Source of the DNA: Sorangium cellulosum
GTDB lineage: Bacteria > Myxococcota_A > Polyangia > Polyangiales > Polyangiaceae
Direction of reading: 5' to 3'
DNA: 64,000 nucleotides
Assembly (NCBI GenBank): GCA_020720045.1
Contig: DYPH01000004.1
Location: 35,604 to 99,603 of the forward strand
Shown: positions 16,416 to 23,638 of the stretch, one piece after another
How the letters are laid out: the number at the start of each line of letters is the position of its first letter
Numbering within the stretch: the stretch's first letter is position 1
Notes under the pieces: generated by a model
Told to the model about the DNA's origin: nothing
Databases searched by the model: none
Seen by the model: the letters and a program-made list of their open reading frames with translations, nothing else
Translations under genes and position numbers: made by a program

Positions 16416-17825
16416 ATGAACAAATCCAGCTTCCGCGAGTACGACATCCGCGGCGTCGCCGACCGCGACCTCACCGACGACGTCGCCGAAGGGATCGGCC
16501 GCGCCTTCGCCAGCCGTCTTGCCGAGGGGCGCGAAAGCGCTGCGCCGCTGCGCATTTGCGTCGGCCGCGACTGCCGCCTCTCCGGGCCCCGCCTTCACGA
16601 AGCGCTCGTTCGCGGGCTCACCCGCCAGGGGGTCCACGTCATCGACATCGGCGTCGGACCGACCCCGTACCTCTATTTTTCCGTGCATCATACAAATGCC
16701 GACGGCGGCATCATGATCACCGGCAGCCACAACCCGGGCGACGAGAACGGGTTCAAGATGATGATCGGGAAGGCGAGCTTCTTCGGCGCCGAGATCATCG
16801 CGCTCCGTGAACGCATCGAAGCTTCGAATTTTGCTCCGGAAAAATCGGGTTCCATCGAATCGATCAACCTCCACGAGCCCTACGTCGACGCGCTCGTGAA
16901 GGACATCCGCCTCTCCGGCAAAGGGGTCGCTTGCGTCCTCGATGCCGGCAACGGCTCGGGCGGCCCCCTCGGCGTCCAGGCCCTTGAGCGTGCTGGCGTG
17001 AAGGTCGATCCGCTCTACTGCGAAATGGACGGGACCTTCCCGAACCACCACCCGGATCCGACGGTTCCGAAGAACCTTGCCGCATTGATCGCGCGTGTGA
17101 AGGAGACCGGTGCGCGCGTCGGTCTTGCCTATGACGGCGACGCCGACCGTCTCGGTGCCGTTGACGAACTCGGGAACATTATCTGGGGCGATAAGCTCAT
17201 GATTTTGTTCTCCCGTGCGCTCCTCAAGGTCCACCCGGGCGCCTCCGTCATCGGTGAGGTCAAGTGCTCGCAGACCCTCTACGACGACATCGCGAAGAAT
17301 GGCGGAAACCCGATCCTCTGGAAGACCGGCCACTCGCTCATCAAAGCCAAGATGAAGGAGAGCGGCGCCCTCCTCGCCGGGGAGATGTCCGGGCATCTCT
17401 TCTTCGCCGATCGCTGGTTCGGCTTCGACGACGCCCTCTACGCCGGCCTCCGCCTCCTCGAGATCCTCGCCGACGACAGCCGCTCCCTCTCGGAGATGCT
17501 CGCCGACGTCCCGGCGACCTTCACCACCCCGGAGCTCCGCGTCGATTGTCCCGACGCGATCAAGTTCGATGTCGTCGCGAAGGTGACCGCCCACTACCAG
17601 GCGAAGGGGAATCCGGTTGTCGCCATTGATGGCGCCCGAATCTCGTTCCCCTCGAAGACGATCAGCAACGGGGTCGCCGCTCCCAGCTGGGGTCTCGTTC
17701 GCGCCTCGAACACCGGCCCGATCCTCGTGCTCCGCTTTGAAGCGGGCTCCGAAGAAGAGCTCGCGGCAAACCGCGCAGAAGTTGAAGCAATCGTTGCAGA
17801 AGCGCGCGCGGCAGCCGCCTCGTGA
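16416..17825 (+). CDS. Phosphomannomutase/phosphoglucomutase
   Basis: 469 aa from the ATG at 16416; sequence before it is not family-like. The N-terminal FREYDIRGVADRDL is typical of the AlgC/ManB branch. The phosphoserine loop is TGSHNPGDENG with S104 as the phosphorylated residue, the metal loop is DGDADR (D240, D242, D244), the sugar-binding loop is GEMSGHLFF, and the C-terminal phosphate-binding domain has RASNTGP. It interconverts 6-phospho and 1-phospho hexoses, feeding GDP-mannose or UDP-glucose synthesis. Its stop overlaps the GTG start of prmC. Confidence 0.92.
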   Translation: MNKSSFREYDIRGVADRDLTDDVAEGIGRAFASRLAEGRESAAPLRICVGRDCRLSGPRLHEALVRGLTRQGVHVIDIGVGPTPYLYFSVHHTNADGGIMITGSHNPGDENGFKMMIGKASFFGAEIIALRERIEASNFAPEKSGSIESINLHEPYVDALVKDIRLSGKGVACVLDAGNGSGGPLGVQALERAGVKVDPLYCEMDGTFPNHHPDPTVPKNLAALIARVKETGARVGLAYDGDADRLGAVDELGNIIWGDKLMILFSRALLKVHPGASVIGEVKCSQTLYDDIAKNGGNPILWKTGHSLIKAKMKESGALLAGEMSGHLFFADRWFGFDDALYAGLRLLEILADDSRSLSEMLADVPATFTTPELRVDCPDAIKFDVVAKVTAHYQAKGNPVVAIDGARISFPSKTISNGVAAPSWGLVRASNTGPILVLRFEAGSEEELAANRAEVEAIVAEARAAAAS

Positions 17826-18751
17826 GCGACGACAGCAAAGAACTTTGGACCGTCGGTCGCCTCCTCAAGTGGGCGACCGACGACTTTCGTACGCGCGGCA
17901 TCGAAGCGCCGCGTCTCGACGCCGAAGTCTTGCTGTCTCATTCTCTCGGCCTGACGCGTACCGAGATTTTCTTGCAGGGGGATCGCCCTCTGGACGATGC
18001 GGAGTTGCAGGCACTTCGCGCGCTCATCAAACGCCGGAGATCCCACGAACCGATCGCCTACTTGCGAGGCTTTCGGGAGTTCTATGGGCGTAGTTTCCAT
18101 GTCGATGCGCGGGTGCTTGTCCCCCGACCCGACACGGAGACGCTCATCGACGTCGCGCTGGAGCGGACCAAACAAATCCCGCTTTCGGCGCGTACGCTTG
18201 ACCTATGTACCGGCTCGGGGTGCGTCGCCATCACGCTGGCCAAAGCACGCCCGACGACGAAGGTCTTCGCCTGCGATTTGTCGGACGACGCCCTCGTCGT
18301 TGCCCGCGAAAACGCGCTTCGCCTCGGCGCCTACAACGTCGCCTTTCACAAGGCCGATCTCTTCGCGGGAATCGCGAAGGTTTCGCGGATCCCCTTCGAC
18401 TTGGTCGTCGCGAATCCTCCGTACATCCCGAGTGCCGAGTGCGACACGTTGATGCCAGATGTCCGTTTGTTTGAACCGCGGATGGCCCTCGACGGCGGCG
18501 CCGACGGCCTCGATCTCGTGCGGCGGCTCGTCGCCGGGGCGCCGAAGGTGATGCGCCCCCAGGGCGTGTTCGCCCTCGAACTCATGGCCGGGCAGGCCCC
18601 CGTCGTCGCCGAGATGTTCGAGAGCCACGGCTTTGTCGACGTCCGAATTACCAAGGATCTCGGGAAGATCGAGCGGGTCGTCTCCGGAGTCCTCAAAGAG
18701 CGCCCCCGCCGCCGCCCGCCGGCCGAAGTGGGCCCGGGGAATCCGCCATGA
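17822..18751 (+). CDS. prmC: Peptide chain release factor N5-glutamine methyltransferase
   Basis: 309 aa from a GTG that overlaps the preceding stop codon. It has the PrmC N-terminal helical domain (LLKWATDDFRTRGIEAPRLDAEVLL, then PIAYLRGFREFYG), SAM motif DLCTGSGCVAITLA and the catalytic NPPYIP near residue 198. It methylates the GGQ glutamine of release factors. The usual neighbour prfA is not in the window; instead it sits between a hexose mutase and a glycoside hydrolase, overlapping both by 4 nt. The C-terminal extension is Arg/Pro-rich. Confidence 0.93.
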   Translation: MSDDSKELWTVGRLLKWATDDFRTRGIEAPRLDAEVLLSHSLGLTRTEIFLQGDRPLDDAELQALRALIKRRRSHEPIAYLRGFREFYGRSFHVDARVLVPRPDTETLIDVALERTKQIPLSARTLDLCTGSGCVAITLAKARPTTKVFACDLSDDALVVARENALRLGAYNVAFHKADLFAGIAKVSRIPFDLVVANPPYIPSAECDTLMPDVRLFEPRMALDGGADGLDLVRRLVAGAPKVMRPQGVFALELMAGQAPVVAEMFESHGFVDVRITKDLGKIERVVSGVLKERPRRRPPAEVGPGNPP

Positions 18752-19932
18752 GAGCCCTCCGTGCGGCCACGGTCGCGATCGCGGTCTTGGCAGCTTCCGC
18801 GCCTGCCTCCGCCGCCGATCGGCTCACCGTCTTTCCGTCGGCGACCGGCTTCCGGGATGCGGGCAACGACGCCATCCGTGGGATCACCGTCGGCCCCATC
18901 GAAAACGCCTACCACCCGGGCCGCGGCTACGGCTCGAACGCCTATGTGCGGACCGTCCTCGAAGCAAAAGCGATGGGGGCGACCTGGGTCGCGCTCACGC
19001 CATTCGGCCGCGTCGGAGACCTAAAAGGGCGCGGCATCGACCCGACCTTCGAGGCCCCCTTCGCGGAAAATCGCGTGCAGGTTGCAGCGAGTGTCGCCCT
19101 CGCCCACAGGCTCGGCCTCCGCGTGATGATCGTCCCCCACCTGTGGGTCGAAAGCGGCGAGTGGCGTGCGCTCGTCGACCCCATTACCGACGCGGCCTGG
19201 GAAAATTGGGCAAAGAGTTACGAACGTTACGTGCTGGCGTGGGCGAAGGTCGCTGAGGAGAGCGGCGTCGATCTCTTCTCCGTCGGCGTCGAAATGCGCG
19301 GCTGGGTGACGTCCCAGCATGCGCCCCGGTTCCTCGACGTCATTCGCCAGATCCGGGCCCTCTACAAAGGGCCGCTCACCTACTCGGGGAACTGGGACGA
19401 CATCGACGACACCTGCATCCTCGGTGCCGTCGATGTGATCGGGATCAATGCCTTTTACCCCCTCGCCGACAAAGACGGTTCCGGCTGGGAGGAACTCGCG
19501 AAGGGGGGCGTCCGCGTTCGCGAGAAAGTACACGCATTGGCCGACCGCTGGCAGAAGCCGGTCCTCTTCACCGAGATCGGCTACACGACCCGGCCAAACC
19601 CGGCGATCAAGCCCTGGGAGTGGCCCGACGGCATGAAGAACGTCACCGTCGACGGCGCCGCTCAGGCGCTCGCCTACACGGCGCTCCTGCATGATTTGCT
19701 CGATGAGCCGCGTTTCGCCGGCTTCTTCGTGTGGCGCACCTACGCCGATCCCGACGACGTCAGCCAGGAGGCCGAGTGGGGCTTCAACCCGCGCGGTAAG
19801 GCGGCCGAACTCGTCGTTCGCGACGCCTTTGCGACCCGCTGGGCCGGCGACGGCGACAGAAGCTACCGCTGGGGCTGGCGGGCGGAGACGGCCGGTCTCC
19901 TCCCCTGGTGGCGCGCCTTTTCGTCCCACTGA
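18748..19932 (+). CDS. Secreted glycoside hydrolase, GH113-like
   Basis: 394 aa; the ATG overlaps the prmC stop. Residues 1-22 are a signal peptide (APASAAD cleavage region). The mature protein has the layout of GH113 TIM-barrel mannanases: an acid/base Glu at the end of strand 4 (SVGVEMRGW, E182) and a nucleophile Glu at the end of strand 7 (LFTEIGY, E276), with the WRTYADPDD and KPWEWPDG segments around the cleft. It probably cleaves beta-mannosides or a related glycan outside the cytoplasm. With the phosphomannomutase upstream it suggests mannan handling, but that link is inference. Confidence 0.82.
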   Translation: MRALRAATVAIAVLAASAPASAADRLTVFPSATGFRDAGNDAIRGITVGPIENAYHPGRGYGSNAYVRTVLEAKAMGATWVALTPFGRVGDLKGRGIDPTFEAPFAENRVQVAASVALAHRLGLRVMIVPHLWVESGEWRALVDPITDAAWENWAKSYERYVLAWAKVAEESGVDLFSVGVEMRGWVTSQHAPRFLDVIRQIRALYKGPLTYSGNWDDIDDTCILGAVDVIGINAFYPLADKDGSGWEELAKGGVRVREKVHALADRWQKPVLFTEIGYTTRPNPAIKPWEWPDGMKNVTVDGAAQALAYTALLHDLLDEPRFAGFFVWRTYADPDDVSQEAEWGFNPRGKAAELVVRDAFATRWAGDGDRSYRWGWRAETAGLLPWWRAFSSH

Positions 19933-19955
19933 GGGGACGTTCCTGGCGGCCAGAA

Positions 19956-21029
19956 TCAGCGTTTCGTGGAGACCTTTTGCAGCTTGGGTCTCTGCGGCGC
20001 GCGTGCCACAGGCTCCGTAGAAGCCGCTTGCGGTGCGGCCGGATGCAGCGATTGAAAATGCTGCACACGGGCGGCGTTCATCTCGGCGCGGTTCGCATAG
20101 GGCTGCGGCATCTTCTCGACTTCGTTGAGAAATTCCTCAAGCCCGACGACCTCATAGCCGGCCCGCTTCGGATGCTTGGGGTCCCAACGATTCGCATGGA
20201 GCCAGGCGAGGAGCCGCTGGGTCACGACGACGCTTGAGTATTTCCAGTCGTGGAGGAGCACGATGCCGCCCCGCGCGAAGTCGAGGCGCCGGGTCAGTTC
20301 GGCGAAGACGGCGTCGGCGTCGTCGGACTCCCAATCCTTCCCCTCCACGTTCCAGAGCACGAGCCGGTTGTGTCGTGAAGCGAGGTGGGCGGAAAGAGCG
20401 CCGTCGAGATCGCCAAACGGAGGGCGAAAGAAGAGCGGCTCCGCGCCGACGGTTTGCTGAATGAGTTTCGCGGAATGATCGATTTGTCGCGTCGCTTCTG
20501 CAAATGAGATGGCAGTAAGCTGGCTATGATCGAGCGTATGGTTCCCGATTAGGTGGCCGTCATGCGCTAGATCTTGCACGACTTTTCGTGCTTTTTGGGC
20601 CGAGTAGCTCTCCCCCTCGAGGTATTTTCCAATGACGAAAAACGTCGCCTCAATGCCGTATTTCGCAAGCGACTTGCGCACTTGGGGTGTGTAGACGAGC
20701 GAGGGGCCGTCGTCGAAAGTGAGCGTCACGAGCCGGCGCCCCTCCAACGGACCCTTGTAGGGCCCCTCCGCTTCAAGCCAGGCTTTGTCGATGTTTGCCG
20801 TCGGATTTCCGCCGATCGACGCCCATCGACTTTCCGGCGCCGCCAGCGACGGCGGGCCGATTTCAATAGGGGCGCGAAGCGTCGGGGAGGCAGGTGCGAC
20901 GGAGGCGCTCGGCGCCGCCGGGTAGGTGCCGACGTTCGGTGCCGAGCTGCCGGCCGCCACATAGCCGATCGCCGCCGCCGCCGCAGTGAGCGGCAGGGCC
21001 AGACGGGCGAAGCGGCGGAAAAGATTCAT
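19956..21029 (-). CDS. Polysaccharide deacetylase (CE4/NodB domain)
   Basis: 357 aa. A hydrophobic N-terminal segment (about residues 9-26) is a signal anchor, followed by an Ala/Pro/Ser linker. The NodB domain has all main motifs: TFDDGP (D106, D107), metal histidines NHTLDH (H164, H168), RPPFGD, and IVLLHDW. It should remove N- or O-acetyl groups from peptidoglycan or another glycan in the periplasm. The C-terminal 60 residues are an unstructured, Ala/Pro/Lys-rich extension. It converges on the GH113-like gene. Confidence 0.9.
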   Translation of the reverse strand: MNLFRRFARLALPLTAAAAAIGYVAAGSSAPNVGTYPAAPSASVAPASPTLRAPIEIGPPSLAAPESRWASIGGNPTANIDKAWLEAEGPYKGPLEGRRLVTLTFDDGPSLVYTPQVRKSLAKYGIEATFFVIGKYLEGESYSAQKARKVVQDLAHDGHLIGNHTLDHSQLTAISFAEATRQIDHSAKLIQQTVGAEPLFFRPPFGDLDGALSAHLASRHNRLVLWNVEGKDWESDDADAVFAELTRRLDFARGGIVLLHDWKYSSVVVTQRLLAWLHANRWDPKHPKRAGYEVVGLEEFLNEVEKMPQPYANRAEMNAARVQHFQSLHPAAPQAASTEPVARAPQRPKLQKVSTKR

Positions 21030-21121
21030 CCGATCGCGACCTTACGGTGCTGCCATCGGAGGGCCAAGAAAGTGGCTTACTTTTGCCTACATGTCGACTT
21101 CGGCGCGGGAACGCGGAGACG

Positions 21122-21790
21122 TCAGTCGGTGAGGCAGGCCTTGGCCCCTTCGCCCTTCCACTTGCGGCCGTCCCGTTCCATCGGGCAGAAGCCGCCGCCG
21201 CGGAGCTGGTCGATGTATTCGAAGAAGACCCCCTGGGACCATTTCTTCGCGCCGTCGAAACGGGCCCGGATCACGCCGTTTTTGTCGATGATCCACGTCT
21301 CGGGGAAGAGGTGCGTCCCGAACTGCTTGCTCACGACCTTTGCGTCGGGATCGAAGACGATGGGGAAGGGGACCGGCTCCTTCAGGATGCTCTGGAGGGT
21401 GTCCTTCACGTCGTCGGGGCCGTCGTCGGTGGAGACGCCGAGCACGACAACGTCGTTGTGCTTCTGGAGGACCTTGGCCGCGTCGACGAGATCGGGGAAC
21501 TCCTCCAAGCAGGGGCCGCAGGTCTTCGTCCAGAAGTTCAACACCACGATCTTCCCGCGGAAATCGGAGAGGCGGACCTCTTTCCCGGTCATGTCTTTGA
21601 GGGTGAAATCGGGCGCTTTGCGTGCATACGACACGTATTCGGGCGCGAGGGCGCAGGTCGGCGCGCAGCGGCGGCGGAGTTCGCCGTCTTTGCCGACCGT
21701 CACGAAGCCGAAGACGAGCAGCGCCGCGCCGCCGATGAAGGCGAACTGGGTAAACGTCTGAAGGAGGCTCGGTTGCGTGTCGACGGCCAT
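21122..21790 (-). CDS. TlpA/ResA-like membrane-anchored thioredoxin
   Basis: 222 aa from the ATG at 21790; the long in-frame extension upstream runs through the tandem repeats and is rejected as non-coding. Residues about 12-32 form one membrane anchor. The redoxin domain follows with PDFTLKDMTGKEVRLSDFRGK, the active-site CGPC (C91, C94, in NFWTKTCGPCLEEFPDL), and the cis-Pro segment FPETWIID. Extra Cys pairs lie at residues 42/46 and near the C-terminus (GFCPMERDG, AKACL). It is a periplasmic thiol-disulfide reductase, perhaps for cytochrome c maturation, though no ccm genes are nearby. Confidence 0.88.
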   Translation of the reverse strand: MAVDTQPSLLQTFTQFAFIGGAALLVFGFVTVGKDGELRRRCAPTCALAPEYVSYARKAPDFTLKDMTGKEVRLSDFRGKIVVLNFWTKTCGPCLEEFPDLVDAAKVLQKHNDVVVLGVSTDDGPDDVKDTLQSILKEPVPFPIVFDPDAKVVSKQFGTHLFPETWIIDKNGVIRARFDGAKKWSQGVFFEYIDQLRGGGFCPMERDGRKWKGEGAKACLTD

Positions 21791-21838
21791 GCGCCGGGAG
21801 ATAGTGCGAATCGCCGCCCGCGACGACGGCTGATTGCG

Positions 21839-22018
21839 TTTGTTGAGAACTCTGCGCCGTCTCCCGCTTCGCGGACGGACGCGTTTGTGGAGAACTCCGC
21901 GCCGTCTCCCGCTTCGCGGACGGACGCGTTTGTGGAGAACTCTGCGCCGTCTCCCGCTTCGCGGACGGACGCGTTTGTGGAGAACTCTGCGCCGTCTCCC
22001 GCTTCGCGGACGGACGCG
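21839..22018. repeat. Four tandem 45-bp repeats in an intergenic region
   Basis: Units start at 21839, 21884, 21929 and 21974, each 45 bp. Units 3 and 4 are identical; unit 1 differs by one base near its start (GTTGAG for GTGGAG) and unit 2 by one base (ACTCC for ACTCT). Each contains an inverted repeat around CGC-TTC-GCG flanked by CCGTC and GACGG, so every unit can form a bulged hairpin. Because 45 is a multiple of three and both strands lack stops, frames run through it, but the sequence lies between the TlpA-like start and the radical-SAM stop and has no protein-like context. Confidence 0.95.
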
Positions 22019-22028
22019 TTCCGGCCGC

Positions 22029-23531
22029 TTAGATGTTGGCGATCGCCAGCGAGCGCCGGAGCTTCGTCGTCGGTCGCGAGACTTCGAGTGCCTTAAAGGC
22101 CCGTTTGTAATCGGCAAATTTGCCGCCCGCTTCGACGACGCCGAGCAGCGCTTCCCCTTCCGGCGCGCCGCCTTGCGCGAGCACGTATTCGACCCAGGCC
22201 CACTTGGCGCTCGTCGAACGGACATCGGCGCGCCCCTTGAGGCCGCGACGCAAACGATCGAGGCGATCGTCGACGACGTTGATCCCGGCGAAGGCGAAGC
22301 CATCCATCGGGGTGTTCCGCTTCGCGCAGAAGGGGGCGATGCCGAGCGAGATCGGGACAATCTTGGAGAGCTCGGTCACGAAGGAGACACATTCGTCAAT
22401 GTCTTCCATCGTCTCCGTCGGGAGCCCGATCATCAAATAGAGCTTCATCCGATCCATTTGGTGGGCGCGCGCGTTCTCCGCGCAGCGCTCCAAATGCTTA
22501 ATCTTCGCTTTTCGCTCGAGCGTCTCGCGGAGGCGCTCGCTCGGGCCGTCCATTGCTGTTGTGAGCGTCCGGTACCCGCCGCGTTTGAGGGCGCCGACGA
22601 ATTCGAGACTGAGTCGGTCCGGTCGGAGCGACGAAAGTCCGACTTCGCGCCCACTGTCAGCGAGCTCGTTCACGATCTCCACGATCTTCGGATGATCGCT
22701 CACTGCGGCGCCGACGAGGCCGACGCGTTTGGCGTCGCTCGGGACGAGCTCAAGGATCCGCTCTTTCGGGACGAGGCGCATGCCGCCGTTCGTCGACCGC
22801 CGCATCACGCAGTAGGTGCATCGCCGCGAGCAGCCGCGCTCGGTTTCGATGAGGAACATGTTCGAAAGAACGGCGTGCGGCGTCCGGATCGGGGCCCAGG
22901 CGGGGAGGAGCGCGACGTCGGCTTTTGCGACCTCGGGGAGCACCTCGCCATGGATCTCCGGGACGAAGACGTGGGGGATCTTCGCGAGGGCTGCAATCGT
23001 CCGATCATAGGGCATCCCTTCTTCAAGGACGCGGAGCACCTCAACGGTGATTTCTTCTGCTTCACCGACCAAGATCGCATCGACGAACGGCGCGATCGGG
23101 AGCGGGTTCGAGAAGGTAAGTGGCCCGCCGGCAATGACAAACGGGTGCTTCTTGCCTTCGCGCTCGCGGCGCAGCGGAGGAATCCCCGCCTTCCGCATCA
23201 TTTGAATCATCCCTACGATTTCCAATTCGTAGGCCACACTAAAGGCAATGACCGGGAAGTCGCCGAGCGGCCGGTGGGACTCGTAGGAGATCGGCAATCC
23301 CTGGTCGGCGAGCTCTTTCTCGGCTTCGTCGTCGAGGACGATGCGCTCGCACGCCATGCCCGACGTCTCTTGAATGGCTCGATAGATTCGTTGGTACCCC
23401 AACGAACTCATCGCAGCGCCGTAGGGGGATGGGTAGGCGAGACCGACGGTGAACGGGGCCTGCTTGTCGATGCGACCGGTCTCGTCAGCGAGCCGTTTGC
23501 GGATGCGGGTTTTTAGCGGTTCAAGGCTCAT
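22029..23531 (-). CDS. Radical SAM protein (B12-binding-like N-terminus, YgiQ/TIGR03960-like)
   Basis: 500 aa. The N-terminal 190 residues resemble the cobalamin-binding-like domain of this class (VGLAYPSPYGAAMSSLGYQ, FPVIAFSVAYELE, PFVIAGGPLTFSNP, AILVGEAEE). The radical SAM cluster motif is RGCSRRCTYCVMRR (CxxxCxxC), with the later SAM-barrel segments SSLRPDRLS and MIGLPTETMEDIDE. There is no signal peptide. The family is widespread and its reaction is poorly known. It ends about 10 bp beyond the tandem repeats and is divergent from the amidohydrolase lipoprotein. Confidence 0.85.
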   Translation of the reverse strand: MSLEPLKTRIRKRLADETGRIDKQAPFTVGLAYPSPYGAAMSSLGYQRIYRAIQETSGMACERIVLDDEAEKELADQGLPISYESHRPLGDFPVIAFSVAYELEIVGMIQMMRKAGIPPLRREREGKKHPFVIAGGPLTFSNPLPIAPFVDAILVGEAEEITVEVLRVLEEGMPYDRTIAALAKIPHVFVPEIHGEVLPEVAKADVALLPAWAPIRTPHAVLSNMFLIETERGCSRRCTYCVMRRSTNGGMRLVPKERILELVPSDAKRVGLVGAAVSDHPKIVEIVNELADSGREVGLSSLRPDRLSLEFVGALKRGGYRTLTTAMDGPSERLRETLERKAKIKHLERCAENARAHQMDRMKLYLMIGLPTETMEDIDECVSFVTELSKIVPISLGIAPFCAKRNTPMDGFAFAGINVVDDRLDRLRRGLKGRADVRSTSAKWAWVEYVLAQGGAPEGEALLGVVEAGGKFADYKRAFKALEVSRPTTKLRRSLAIANI

Positions 23532-23638
23532 GAGGGCAGGAATGACCGCGTGCGTTAGTGCAAACCGCCGTATTCGCCACCCGACCTACCCGCAATTTTC
23601 ACAAGCGTCACCCGATTCTCCGATTACGGTCGTCACAG

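Noticed and set aside
21122..21790. Cytochrome c maturation cluster around the TlpA-like gene
   Set aside because: No ccm or haem-handling genes are found nearby; only a generic thiol-disulfide role can be supported.
21791..22360. Upstream in-frame extension of the TlpA-like gene through the tandem repeats
   Set aside because: The extension would add Arg-rich repeat translation and run into the radical-SAM gene; the ATG at 21790 starts a normal anchor plus redoxin domain.
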